The notes under the pieces were generated by a model, which saw nothing but the letters and a program-made list of their open reading frames with translations, was not told the origin of the DNA and ran no database searches. A stretch of 42,028 bases of DNA from Oceanospirillaceae bacterium (GTDB lineage Bacteria; Pseudomonadota; Gammaproteobacteria; Pseudomonadales; Balneatricaceae), in the NCBI GenBank assembly GCA_013215375.1, contig JABSRB010000005.1, positions 787 through 42,814 on the forward strand, read 5' to 3'. This document shows positions 1-9,664 of this stretch, one piece after another. Position 1 is the stretch's first letter. Every line of letters starts with the position of its first letter. Both the position numbers and the translations under genes were made by a program.

Positions 1-480
1 ACCACGCGCTCGCCATTAAAGGTATCGTAAACGGTGACCAGGTCACCCGCTTTCGCCGTACCGACGATCTCTGGTTGTGCATCGTTAGTGACGCCAGTGT
101 CATTGGCCACGTTACCGGTGTATTGATCAACATCATCAATCACGTTGACAATGGTCGGTTGATCGCTGGACTCTATCGCCAAGGTAAAGCTACGTGAATC
201 ACTCTGTTGCGATAAATTACCCGCTTCATCAGCGGAGATAACTACCAATTCGTAGCTACCTAAGAGCAAAGGGCTAGTGGGAGTGAACTGCCACTGCCCA
301 CCAACCACAGGTATATCATTTGCTATAACTTCCAACACACCATTGACCAAGCGATATAAAGTCACCGTTTCTGCATCCGCAGCTTCGCCTTTAATGGTCG
401 GTGTGGCATCGTTCGTCACTGTGCCGTCAGCGATAGACGTCGACGCATTGCCCTCATCATCAAGCACATCGGTAATCACT
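1..480 (-). repeat. Super-repeat copy 2 of adhesin (Ig-like domains 8-9)
   Basis: This stretch aligns without net shift to 1621-2100 at an offset of exactly 1,620 bp. For example, the D of TNDAQPEIVG is at 83 here and at 1703 there. Identity is high in the first ~170 bases and falls off further right (upstream in the gene). 1,620 bp is 540 residues, or five Ig-like domains, so the adhesin grew by duplication of a five-domain block. Confidence 0.75.
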
Positions 481-3269
481 GGCTTAGTGTCCGGGCCCGT
501 TACATCAAAATTTAGTGTGAAATCAGGGCTTGGATCACTGGCATTTCCCGCAGGGTCTATGGCTACAGCAGTAAAAGCAATGACAGTGGTAGGATCTGTT
601 ATCGCTAAAGGCGTAGCAGGCGTGAATATCCATTGGCCTTTATCGTCTACTGTTGTCTCGCCAATTTTCACATCATTGGCAAATACTTCAATGATTGAAC
701 CTGGATCTCCCGTACCCTTTAATGTTGGAGTTTGATCATCGCTACTATCTCCACTTTTAAGTTCCCCACGTATTTCACCTGCATCATCCAAAATACTCTG
801 TATAACTGGAACACTCGGATCTAGTGTATCTAACGTCAATGAAAAAGTACTAGATTCTACTAGCGGATCGCTACCTTTGACTGTCGCTTTAAATTCATAA
901 GTACCATCAGCGCCTAATGAGACAGACTGTGACCACTTACCATTCAGCTCCACCTTTATTTCAATATTTGTACTGCCATCGGCACTTGTTAATATGATCA
1001 AACTTCCTGGTCTACCTGAACCGTACAATTCTGGCGTCGCATCATTGGTTAAATCATTATTATTGAGGTCCTCAAGATGGGCAGGCACATTATCTTTTGC
1101 GCCATCGATACTCACCAACAACGCGCTAGTGTCAATTTCAATTTTCACAGGCCCAGTCTGAGGCCCCTTATTTCCCGCTTGATCAACTGGCTCTACAACA
1201 ATCTGATGTTCACCTTCTGTTTGCTCGGGCAGCACCACACTCCACTTGCCATCGGGCCCAACTACCGCAACTATCGGATCAGGATTTCCATCTATATAGA
1301 CATTAACCGTCGAACCAGGCTCTGATGTACCACTGACTTCTGGCTTATTGTCATCGGTTGGGTTGTTATTGATATCGATTGGTCCCACTACCGAACCTTG
1401 ATCATCAGTTAATAATAAGTCATCTATGGCCTCTGGACCCTTTGTATCTACTTCGAAGCGATACCCACCCGACTCGCTACTTTGTGTCGCTGTGCCCAAG
1501 TTAGAGATAGTGGTGAGATTATGCGTGCCATCACCCAGTGAGTCGTCTGTGTTGACATCAGCATCGTCTGCCAGTTGTAGACGCCATATACCATTGACAT
1601 CCGCAGTGGCACTGCCTAACACCACTCGCTCGCCGTTAAAGGTATCGTAAACGGTGACAAGGTCACCTGCTTTCGCGGTACCCACTATTTCTGGTTGTGC
1701 ATCGTTGGTAATACCAGTGTCTTTCTCTACATTACCGGTATATTGGGCAACATCATCGATAACATTGACTATCACTGGATCATCGCCGGAGTCGATTACT
1801 ACTGTAAAAGCATACGACTCGCTCAGTGGCGACTCATTACCCGCCAAATCTTTGGACTTTGTGACTAATTCAAAATCCCCAATCAGTAGGGGGATATCGG
1901 GAGAATACGACCATTCACCATCCTCCACGGGAATATCTTCGGCTATTATTTGCAGCTCACCATTAGCTAATTTATTGTAAAGAGTGATAGTAGAAGCACC
2001 TGGTGCCTGCCCTGAAACAACAGGTGTAGCATCGTCTGTCACTTGCCCTCTCGGCACTACTTGATCGCTTTCATCATCTAAAACTTGGCTGATTACCGGT
2101 TGATCTGGAGCTGAAGTATCAATTGAAATAGTATATGTATTAGACAAGTCACCATAGTTGTTACTCGCATCAGCCACCCGCACAGTGTAAGTATAGGTTT
2201 GGCCATCGACTAAACCACTGTCTTGGAAAGACCAGTTCAAACCTACTACTTGTGCCTGCCCAATTAAAACTCCATCTCTAAAGATGTTTACACTTCCACC
2301 TTCTAAAGGACTATCAATATTTCCGATAAGATTTGGCGAGTTGTCATTTGTCATACCACCATTATCGATAACACTAGAGTCAGTCAGATTTTGTTGTCCA
2401 TCTACGTTATCTTCGAGCCTAGTAATAATTGCGACGCTTTCTGGGGGGGTTATGTCCACAGTGAACACTAATGGACCAGCAGGGTCACTTTCTGTATGCC
2501 CTAGCTCTTGTTGAGTGATAGTAATTGAATGCGATCCCTCCTCTAAGGTAGGGGTATCTATTTCCCAAGAACCATCTGCACTTACCGTGACAGAAGCAAT
2601 TAAAATCCCATTGTCATAAATTTTAATGACAGAGTCTGGTACAGCTCCAGTACCAGTAAATGTCGGAGTATTATCGTTAGTAAAAGCATTGTTAAGTATT
2701 TGTTCTCTATCAGCAGGCTGGCCATCGGGCCCTACGTTATCAAATGCAAATATTGACCCTATTGAAAGTGAGTTGGTCTGAAAAATCTGTGATTCATTGC
2801 CAGTTATAGTAAAACTACTCGCCTCTTGAGCGATGGTATCAAAATCGAGTCCCGCATCAGATGCAGTTTCGCCACCTCGGGCAATACGTACAAAACTACT
2901 ACCCTCGTTACCAGCACCACCTCCTGCTGCTGCATTCGCCCCTGCAGCAGTTGCCTCTGCCTCGGCAGTTGGATCCAAACCTGCTAATAATGCCGCTTGA
3001 ATGGCTTCGACACTATTGGGGTCCTGTATTGCGGTAGAATTTGCAGCGTCACCCTGTGAAGATGTTTCATTACCTGCTGCCACCCAAGTTTCGTTAGAAC
3101 CAATTGAAATAGTTTGACCGTTGGCAGTGATTTCTACCTTGCCACCTTGAGCAACACTGATTAACTCATCCGATTCAATTTGATCACCCAGGCTTAACTC
3201 CCTGGAACTACCATCGGGCTTAATTGCGATTGCTTTACCAACTAATAAAGATATACGGCCAACTATCAT
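1..3269 (-). CDS. Giant LapA-type surface adhesin, N-terminal part (runs off left edge)
   Basis: The frame is read from ATG at 3269 (upstream AAGGAG, 6 nt spacing) to the window edge, about 1,089 codons. Every segment I translated was open; I did not check each codon. Residues 1-65 resemble the retention module of LapA-like type I-secreted adhesins (MIVGRISLLVGKAIAI..., then a GSNETW segment). Residues 107-110 are T-A-A-G, the motif the periplasmic protease LapG cleaves in LapA, at essentially the same position, followed by an Ala/Gly-rich linker. From about residue 195 there are nine Ig-like domains of about 107 residues, each opened by a T-N/D-D-x-x-P motif (for example TNDNTPTFTG, TNDAQPEIVG, TNDATPELYG). 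By family knowledge the C-terminus, outside the window, should carry RTX/type I secretion signals. Expected role: biofilm attachment, anchored in the outer membrane and released by LapG when c-di-GMP is low. No lapD, lapG or lapB gene is in the window. Confidence 0.9.
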   Translation of the reverse strand, partial: MIVGRISLLVGKAIAIKPDGSSRELSLGDQIESDELISVAQGGKVEITANGQTISIGSNETWVAAGNETSSQGDAANSTAIQDPNSVEAIQAALLAGLDPTAEAEATAAGANAAAGGGAGNEGSSFVRIARGGETASDAGLDFDTIAQEASSFTITGNESQIFQTNSLSIGSIFAFDNVGPDGQPADREQILNNAFTNDNTPTFTGTGAVPDSVIKIYDNGILIASVTVSADGSWEIDTPTLEEGSHSITITQQELGHTESDPAGPLVFTVDITPPESVAIITRLEDNVDGQQNLTDSSVIDNGGMTNDNSPNLIGNIDSPLEGGSVNIFRDGVLIGQAQVVGLNWSFQDSGLVDGQTYTYTVRVADASNNYGDLSNTYTISIDTSAPDQPVISQVLDDESDQVVPRGQVTDDATPVVSGQAPGASTITLYNKLANGELQIIAEDIPVEDGEWSYSPDIPLLIGDFELVTKSKDLAGNESPLSESYAFTVVIDSGDDPVIVNVIDDVAQYTGNVEKDTGITNDAQPEIVGTAKAGDLVTVYDTFNGERVVLGSATADVNGIWRLQLADDADVNTDDSLGDGTHNLTTISNLGTATQSSESGGYRFEVDTKGPEAIDDLLLTDDQGSVVGPIDINNNPTDDNKPEVSGTSEPGSTVNVYIDGNPDPIVAVVGPDGKWSVVLPEQTEGEHQIVVEPVDQAGNKGPQTGPVKIEIDTSALLVSIDGAKDNVPAHLEDLNNNDLTNDATPELYGSGRPGSLIILTSADGSTNIEIKVELNGKWSQSVSLGADGTYEFKATVKGSDPLVESSTFSLTLDTLDPSVPVIQSILDDAGEIRGELKSGDSSDDQTPTLKGTGDPGSIIEVFANDVKIGETTVDDKGQWIFTPATPLAITDPTTVIAFTAVAIDPAGNASDPSPDFTLNFDVTGPDTKPVITDVLDDEGNASTSIADGTVTNDATPTIKGEAADAETVTLYRLVNGVLEVIANDIPVVGGQWQFTPTSPLLLGSYELVVISADEAGNLSQQSDSRSFTLAIESSDQPTIVNVIDDVDQYTGNVANDTGVTNDAQPEIVGTAKAGDLVTVYDTFNGERV
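1621..2100 (-). repeat. Super-repeat copy 1 of adhesin (Ig-like domains 3-4)
   Basis: This is the partner of the copy at 1-480. The best conserved segment encodes TAKAGDLVTVYDTFNGERVV and the following TNDAQPEIVG motif. Domains between the two copies are more diverged, so the block is ancient rather than a recent expansion. Confidence 0.75.
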
Positions 3270-3302
3270 AGATCACTCCTTCGATCTCTTTAAAATAAAG
3301 AG
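3270..3302 (-). promoter_or_regulatory. Adhesin leader: two adjoining hairpins, Shine-Dalgarno in the apical loop
   Basis: On the minus-strand RNA, CUCUUUA-UUU-UAAAGAG (3302-3286, perfect 7-bp stem) runs directly into AGAUC-GAAGGAGU-GAUCU (3287-3270, perfect 5-bp stem). The second hairpin presents the ribosome-binding GGAG in its 8-nt loop immediately before the AUG. A GGA in a hairpin loop over the Shine-Dalgarno is the usual form of a CsrA/RsmA binding site. The structure is seen; the CsrA/RsmA reading is inferred. Confidence 0.5.
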
Positions 3303-3320
3303 ACTATCAACTTAGGGTCT

Positions 3321-3350
3321 GGTTAACTGAAACTATACATAAAGTTAACC
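3321..3350. promoter_or_regulatory. Perfect 8-bp inverted repeat upstream of adhesin
   Basis: GGTTAACT (3321-3328) and AGTTAACC (3343-3350) are exact reverse complements separated by 14 bases. They lie 52-81 bp upstream of the adhesin ATG. With 22 bp between arm centres (about two helical turns) this fits a dimeric repressor or activator site. The cognate regulator is unknown. Confidence 0.4.
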
Positions 3351-3405
3351 GAAAATAAATATTCACTTATTGCACAATATAAACACTACGCCCAACATAG
3401 AAAAG

Positions 3406-3419
3406 TGTACCTAAGTACA
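3406..3419. promoter_or_regulatory. Short inverted repeat TGTAC-CTAA-GTACA
   Basis: Perfect 5-bp arms with a 4-base spacer, about 140 bp upstream of the adhesin in the 600-bp gap shared with trxB. It could be an operator. The arms are short enough that chance is a real alternative. The rest of the gap (3420-3869) shows no gene I believe. Confidence 0.2.
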
Positions 3420-3854
3420 GTTTTAGCGTTTATATAACAAACACATCCTTGTAAAACTTATCTATGTGGATTTCCCGCTTACTTCCAGTAACGCTACGGA
3501 TAACTCATTATTATTTTCAAAGGGAAGTTCTTAGAATAAAGAATAGAAAAGATTTCAATAAAAGCCATTGCGTATTGCCGGTAATTCCTAATAATTCTCA
3601 CTCAACAAATATACTGAGACTTCATAAGAAATTTATGCCACAAAACACAAAGGTTTCCAGCTTGCTCAATCCTCACTGACGTTAGCAATAAATAATAAAA
3701 GCGACTTATTCAATATTTCTGCGATTGTTGCTATGCATACTTTTATAGGACTGTAAAATCTCTCCAGGCATTTCTCAGCCACTAATTCACATTAAATTTG
3801 CTTTCTATACTTGAAATGAGCGAAGTGCTCCGCATATAAAAATCATATCTTTAA

Positions 3855-4823
<969 letters not shown>

Positions 4824-4834
4824 CAGGAGTATTT

Positions 4835-5308
4835 ATGATCAAAGTCGGAGACAAAATCCCGCAATGTATTTTAAAGGTCATGGGCGAAGATGGACCTATG
4901 GAATTTGATACCTCATTAGCATTTAAAGACAAAAAGGTAGTGCTTTTTGCCGTGCCTGGTGCTTTCACTCCCACCTGTAGCGCATCGCACTTACCCGGTT
5001 TCGTTACTCAATACGACGCACTTACAGCTGCAGGAGCCGACTTAGTTGTCTGCCTCTCAGTTAACGATGTTTTTGTAATGAACGCCTGGGGAAAAAGCGC
5101 CAATGCCGAGAATATTTGCATGCTGGCTGACGGCAACGCCGAATTAACTAGCGCTATGGGTCTTGATAAGGACGCTAGTAAAAATCAGATGGGAACTCGC
5201 TCAAAACGTTATGCGATGATTATAGATAACGCCACCCTCTCCTATATTACGATCGATGAACTAGGTCTTGATACAACGAGTGCAGAAGCTATATTGCAAC
5301 ATTTATAA
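4835..5308 (+). CDS. Type II (Prx5-like) peroxiredoxin
   Basis: A thiol peroxidase of 157 residues with the redoxin-family signature PGAFTPTCSASHLPGF; the peroxidatic Cys is C48. A second Cys at C73 (VVCLSVND) lies 25 residues downstream, the spacing of the resolving Cys in plant type II peroxiredoxins. There is no fused glutaredoxin domain, unlike some bacterial relatives. CAGGAG sits before the ATG, 11 bp after trxB, so the two are likely one operon. The reductant could be thioredoxin (as the neighbour suggests) or glutaredoxin. Confidence 0.9.
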   Translation: MIKVGDKIPQCILKVMGEDGPMEFDTSLAFKDKKVVLFAVPGAFTPTCSASHLPGFVTQYDALTAAGADLVVCLSVNDVFVMNAWGKSANAENICMLADGNAELTSAMGLDKDASKNQMGTRSKRYAMIIDNATLSYITIDELGLDTTSAEAILQHL

Positions 5309-5313
5309 TTCTC

Positions 5314-5347
5314 GTGAATAACGTCTATATTGTTAGACGTTATTCAC
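5314..5347 (+). terminator. Stem-loop after the trxB-peroxiredoxin pair
   Basis: GTGAATAACGTCTA (5314-5327) pairs perfectly with TAGACGTTATTCAC (5334-5347) around a 6-nt loop. The 14-bp stem is strong, but the following T tract is short (CCCTTTAGG). It begins 5 bp after the peroxiredoxin stop and ends 16 bp before aat, so it could instead be an attenuator or mRNA-stabilising hairpin. Confidence 0.55.
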
Positions 5348-5363
5348 CCTTTAGGTCCTTTTC

Positions 5364-6065
5364 ATGATTCCCTGGCTCAATGATACATCCCATGACTTTC
5401 CCGCTATAGACACTGCATTAGAAGACCCTAATGGGCTACTTGCCGCAGGGGGAGATTTATCCCCCCAAAGACTGATAGCAGCTTACAGACAAGGCATATT
5501 CCCCTGGTTTAGTATTGATGAACCTATTCTATGGTGGAGTCCCTCCCCTAGATGTGTGCTCAAGCCAGACAATTTACATATTTCAAGAAGCTTAGCAAAA
5601 CTCATACGAAAAACATCCATGTCAGTCAGCTTTGATTTAGCCTTTAGCCAAGTGGTTAATGAGTGTGCAAAGATACGAGCCGAAGAGGAGGGAAGCTGGA
5701 TTACTGATGAGATGCAACAAGCCTATCAAGAGCTACATCAAAGGGGCATTGCTCACAGCGTCGAAGTCTGGCAAGAAAAAGAACTCGTAGGTGGATTATA
5801 CGGACTCGCTATAGGTAATGTTTTCTTTGGTGAGTCTATGTTTAGCCGACAATCTAACAGCTCAAAAATTGCATTTTGCCATTTAGTACAGCATCTGAAA
5901 TCATTTGGTTTTAAGCTGATTGATTGCCAGGTACACAGTAATCATTTACAAAGTTTAGGCGCCGGTAATATCTCTCGCAGCGAATTCCAGCAATATTTAA
6001 CCGACATTGACGCACTACCTACCCACTCCAATAATCACCAAGCCCTTTGGTCAAATAATGGATAA
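5364..6065 (+). CDS. aat: Leucyl/phenylalanyl-tRNA-protein transferase
   Basis: Transfers Leu or Phe from charged tRNA to N-terminal Arg/Lys of proteins, marking them for ClpS-ClpAP degradation. The 233-residue protein has the family hallmarks [38 protein letters not shown], and a [11 protein letters not shown] segment in the acyltransferase fold. It is followed by bpt, the second N-end-rule transferase, as in many gammaproteobacteria. Confidence 0.95.
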   Translation: MIPWLNDTSHDFPAIDTALEDPNGLLAAGGDLSPQRLIAAYRQGIFPWFSIDEPILWWSPSPRCVLKPDNLHISRSLAKLIRKTSMSVSFDLAFSQVVNECAKIRAEEEGSWITDEMQQAYQELHQRGIAHSVEVWQEKELVGGLYGLAIGNVFFGESMFSRQSNSSKIAFCHLVQHLKSFGFKLIDCQVHSNHLQSLGAGNISRSEFQQYLTDIDALPTHSNNHQALWSNNG

Positions 6066-6178
6066 ATCTAATATAACGACAAACTCTGACTTGCCGCCTA
6101 TCCCGACTAATTGTTAATATGGCATAGCGTTCTGCACTTAGCACACTGCGTTAATTCAATATTTTAGGCAATCATTTC

Positions 6179-6889
6179 ATGAAACAGCTCACCGAACTTC
6201 AATTTTACGCCACTGGAGAACACAGCTGTAGTTATATTGAAGGCAGCCAGGCAAAAACTTTATTTATTGATCCAAAGGACGAAGTGAGTAGTTTAGTCTA
6301 TTCTCAGCTCTCTGAGCTAGGTTTCAGACGTAGCGGAACTCACATTTACCGCCCACATTGCGAAAACTGCAAAGCTTGCATATCAATCAGAATTCCGGTT
6401 GCATACTTTAAAACATCGAGTTCCCAGCGACGTGTCATCAATAAAAACAAAGATCTTTTTATCACCGAAAAGCAAACCGCTTTTACCGATGAGTACTACT
6501 CCCTTTACCGAGAATATATTAATACTCGGCATGTAGATGGCGATATGTTTCCACCATCGGAGGAGCAGTTCAAAAGTTTTTTGGTAGAATCCAATCAACG
6601 CAGTAGCTTCTTCGAGTTTCGCCTAGGATCAGGAAAGCTAATTGCCATCGCTTGCATGGACAGTATTGCTAACTCGCTGTCGGCAGTTTATACATTTTTT
6701 GACCCTACTGAATCTAAGAGAAGTTTAGGCACTTTTGCTATATTATGGCAAATTGAAGAGAGCCAAAGACGCAAGTTACAATACCTGTACTTAGGCTACT
6801 GGGTAGAGAACTGTCAGAAAATGAAATACAAAACGGACTTCAGACCCATGGAATTATTAATAAATGGTCGATGGATTCAGGCTACCTAA
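6179..6889 (+). CDS. bpt: Bacterial leucyl transferase (arginyltransferase-like, Bpt)
   Basis: An Ate1-like enzyme that in bacteria attaches Leu to N-terminal Asp/Glu, feeding the same ClpS pathway as Aat. The 236-residue length is usual. The N-terminal motif GEHSCSYIEG and the cysteine pair in HCENCKACISIRIPV are typical of the family, as is the C-terminal YLYLGYWVENCQKMKYK stretch. It lies between aat and infA. Confidence 0.94.
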   Translation: MKQLTELQFYATGEHSCSYIEGSQAKTLFIDPKDEVSSLVYSQLSELGFRRSGTHIYRPHCENCKACISIRIPVAYFKTSSSQRRVINKNKDLFITEKQTAFTDEYYSLYREYINTRHVDGDMFPPSEEQFKSFLVESNQRSSFFEFRLGSGKLIAIACMDSIANSLSAVYTFFDPTESKRSLGTFAILWQIEESQRRKLQYLYLGYWVENCQKMKYKTDFRPMELLINGRWIQAT

Positions 6890-6891
6890 AA

Positions 6892-6928
6892 GATAAAATT
6901 TAAAAGCTCCTTCTTTTTGGGTTTTATC
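6892..6928 (+). terminator. Weak stem-loop after bpt
   Basis: GATAAAA (6892-6898) pairs with TTTTATC (6922-6928), with an inner AAAAG/CTTTT pairing. It is AT-rich and the stem is interrupted, so it is only a possible terminator before infA. Confidence 0.3.
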
Positions 6929-7087
6929 GCAGTAAACTGGCTCAAAACAGCTCTAAAACTGTATATTTGCTTTAATTTTGCATAAGTTCATTAAATTCTT
7001 TGATATTTAGCGCTTTATTTGGCAGAATACTGGCCGCTCTGGAGTGGGTTCTTGCCCCATTCAGCACTTTCCACAGGTAGGTAATTA

Positions 7088-7306
7088 ATGGCTAAAGAAG
7101 AAAGCATCGAAATGGAAGGCACCGTGATTGATACGTTGCCAAATACAATGTTCCGCGTAGAGTTAGAGAACGGTCACGTTGTAACAGCTCACATTTCGGG
7201 AAAAATGCGTAAAAACTACATCCGCATTCTCACAGGCGATAAGGTTAAAGTTGAACTAACACCTTACGATCTGAATAAAGGACGCATTGTTTATCGTGCT
7301 CGTTAA
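7088..7306 (+). CDS. infA: Translation initiation factor IF-1
   Basis: A 72-residue S1/OB-fold protein that binds the 30S A site during initiation. The sequence [19 protein letters not shown] and the end GRIVYRAR are nearly canonical. AGGTAGG precedes the ATG. clpA and clpS, frequent neighbours of infA in pseudomonads, are not next to it here; a strong terminator and a convergent small gene follow. Confidence 0.98.
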   Translation: MAKEESIEMEGTVIDTLPNTMFRVELENGHVVTAHISGKMRKNYIRILTGDKVKVELTPYDLNKGRIVYRAR

Positions 7307-7382
7307 AACTTAAGCACTAAACATAAATCTACAAAAAGATAGTTAGCTTTAAACCCGCTTATTATTTTTTGTAGTAAAAAAC

Positions 7383-7412
7383 AATAAAAGGCAGCTTACA
7401 CTGCCTTTTATT
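7383..7412. terminator. Bidirectional terminator between infA and the small minus-strand gene
   Basis: AATAAAAGGCAG (7383-7394) pairs perfectly with CTGCCTTTTATT (7401-7412) around CTTACA. A/T-rich flanks on both sides suit termination of the two convergent genes. Confidence 0.8.
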
Positions 7413-7432
7413 TGTTTATCTCACCCTACCAC

Positions 7433-7615
7433 TCAATGCATCTGATCATACTTTTTACGAATGGCAATAAGCTGCGGCTGGATATCTAAAGGCGCATAAT
7501 TCATCGCCTGCTCAAAAAGTGCTTTATTCTCTTCAGACAGACGCTCTTCCTCTGACATTTTTGACAATTTCTGCATTGCTTCTACAAATTTTGGACTGTA
7601 CTTATCTGCGCTCAT
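7433..7615 (-). CDS. Small protein of unknown function (60 aa)
   Basis: I do not recognise this family. The product is charged and predicted helical, with a KMSEEERLSEENKALFEQAM core and no membrane segment or cysteine. AGAGGAACAG gives a good ribosome site, and it shares the bidirectional terminator with infA. These facts support a real gene despite its size. Confidence 0.65.
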   Translation of the reverse strand: MSADKYSPKFVEAMQKLSKMSEEERLSEENKALFEQAMNYAPLDIQPQLIAIRKKYDQMH

Positions 7616-7942
7616 CTGTTCCTCTGTTTTAGTCTATAGATCTTCAACATATTATAACAAACTCAAAACCTAGTACCTTATTTAAATAACCACAAAGACT
7701 CGAATTTCTCCTTAAACAACGTAAAACAACGTGCCGCTGACGCTAATTAACTTTATTGCGATGAATCTCTTGTTCAATTATACGACTCCCCATAAAATGT
7801 AAGACAAATACCTATCAATACAGATAAAGCAGCACTCAATTTGCATCCTTATTAACTCCAAAGATCACCCGCATTTTGATAACACTAAGTAATAATTTCT
7901 TTCAATTTATACTGCTTATCCAAACAAAGGCCAAAACCCACT

Positions 7943-9661
7943 ATGCGCGCCAGCAAATTTTTAATCGCCACCCTTAAAGAAACCCCTTCTGACGCAGAAG
8001 TCATCAGTCATCAACTCATGCTTAGAGCGGGAATGATTCGAAAATCTGCATCCGGCTTATATTCTTGGCTCCCTTTAGGCCTGAAAGTAGTACGCAAGGT
8101 TGAAGCTATCATCAGACAAGAAATGGACAATGCAGGCGCTCAAGAAGTACTGATGCCCAGCGTTCAGCCATCTGAACTATGGCAAGAATCAGGTCGCTGG
8201 GAAGAATACGGCCCAGAGCTAATGCGCTTAAGTGATCGCCATGGTAGAGAGTTCTGTTTGGGCCCAACTCATGAAGAAGTCATTACAGACATCGTCAAAA
8301 AAGAATTGAGAAGCTACAAGCAATTACCGGTTAATTTTTATCAAATCCAAACTAAATTCCGCGACGAGATCCGCCCTAGATTCGGCGTGATGCGCTCGCG
8401 TGAATTCATCATGAAAGACGCTTACTCTTTCCATATTAGCGAAGAATCACTTAAAGATACTTACCAGGTAATGTTTGACGCCTACGTTAATATCTTTAAT
8501 CGCCTAGGGCTAGATTACCGACCTGTTATTGCCGACAACGGCTCTATCGGCGGATCGGGGTCCCATGAATTTCATGTACTCGCCTCTTCCGGTGAAGACG
8601 ATATCGCCTTCTCCAGTGATAGCGATTACGCCGCAAACGTAGAATCTGCCGAAGCTTTAGCACCTAGCGAGCCACGTGGTGCAGCCACTCAAACGCTTAA
8701 CTTAGTTGATACACCTGACGCAAAAACAATAGCAACGCTAGTTGAGCAGTTTGATATTGCCATCGAAAAAACCATAAAAACGTTGATTGTTCAAGCCGAT
8801 GAAGACTGCGATTCTGAACTCATCGCTCTTATCGTTCGCGGCGATCACGAACTAAATGAAATAAAAGCCGAACATTGTGCCGGCGTTAAAACCCCACTGA
8901 CCTTTGCCAGCGAAGAACAACTTATCAAAAACATCGGCGCTAGCGCTGGGTCAATTGGCCCCATTGATTTGAAAATGCCAATCATTATCGACAGAAGTGT
9001 CGCGGTTATGTCCGATTTTGGTGCAGGCGCTAACATTGATGACAAGCACTACTTTGGCATCAACTGGGATAGAGATGTTGCCACCCCTGAAATTGCTGAT
9101 ATACGCAACGTGCAAGCAGGCGATCCTAGCCCATGCGGCAAAGGCCTGCTATCTATCAAGCGCGGTATAGAAGTCGGTCACATATTCCAGCTCGGAAAAA
9201 AATATTCACAGGCAATGAATGCCATGGTACTGGACTCTAACGGCAAGTCCCAACATATGCACATGGGCTGTTATGGCATAGGTGTTACCCGCGCTGTGGC
9301 TGCCTCAATTGAGCAAAATAACGATGAGAACGGAATCATCTGGCCAAAAAGTCTCGCGCCTTTTCAAATCGCACTTGTTCCTCTAAATTACGACAAGTCT
9401 GAAGAGGTAAAAATCACCACTGACACTTTATACAACGAGCTATTAGCCGCTGGTATTGAAGTATTTCTAGACGACAGAAAAGAGCGCCCAGGGGTTAAAT
9501 TCGCCGACATGGAGCTCATGGGCATGCCTCACCGCTTAGTTATTTCTGACAGAGGCATCAAGGCGGGCACCTTTGAATACAAAGGCCGTACCGATAGCGA
9601 AAAGCAGGACATTAGCACCGAGGGAACTTGCGAATACCTCATTAACAAAATTAATGACTAA
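7943..9661 (+). CDS. proS: Prolyl-tRNA synthetase (bacterial type)
   Basis: Class II synthetase charging tRNA-Pro. The 572-residue length matches the bacterial form with an editing insertion. Visible parts: N-terminal [20 protein letters not shown], motif 2 region [21 protein letters not shown], the INS editing domain at roughly residues 225-405, the [10 protein letters not shown] motif 3 region, and an anticodon-binding domain with [19 protein letters not shown] lytic transglycosylase gene follows after 3 bp. Confidence 0.97.
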   Translation: MRASKFLIATLKETPSDAEVISHQLMLRAGMIRKSASGLYSWLPLGLKVVRKVEAIIRQEMDNAGAQEVLMPSVQPSELWQESGRWEEYGPELMRLSDRHGREFCLGPTHEEVITDIVKKELRSYKQLPVNFYQIQTKFRDEIRPRFGVMRSREFIMKDAYSFHISEESLKDTYQVMFDAYVNIFNRLGLDYRPVIADNGSIGGSGSHEFHVLASSGEDDIAFSSDSDYAANVESAEALAPSEPRGAATQTLNLVDTPDAKTIATLVEQFDIAIEKTIKTLIVQADEDCDSELIALIVRGDHELNEIKAEHCAGVKTPLTFASEEQLIKNIGASAGSIGPIDLKMPIIIDRSVAVMSDFGAGANIDDKHYFGINWDRDVATPEIADIRNVQAGDPSPCGKGLLSIKRGIEVGHIFQLGKKYSQAMNAMVLDSNGKSQHMHMGCYGIGVTRAVAASIEQNNDENGIIWPKSLAPFQIALVPLNYDKSEEVKITTDTLYNELLAAGIEVFLDDRKERPGVKFADMELMGMPHRLVISDRGIKAGTFEYKGRTDSEKQDISTEGTCEYLINKIND

Positions 9662-9664
9662 GTT

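Noticed and set aside
277-2514. Several plus-strand reading frames of 70-150 codons
   Set aside because: They are shadows of the adhesin on the minus strand. Their Ser/Thr-rich products mirror its repeats and they lack ribosome sites.
1-2700. Repeated units that might be taken for a CRISPR or satellite array
   Set aside because: The period is about 320 bp, diverged, and in frame as Ig-like domains; there are no short identical repeats with unique spacers.
3464-3679. 71-codon plus-strand frame in the adhesin-trxB gap
   Set aside because: No ribosome site, no protein-like pattern, AT-rich intergenic composition.
6383-6598. 71-codon minus-strand frame
   Set aside because: Lies wholly inside bpt on the other strand.
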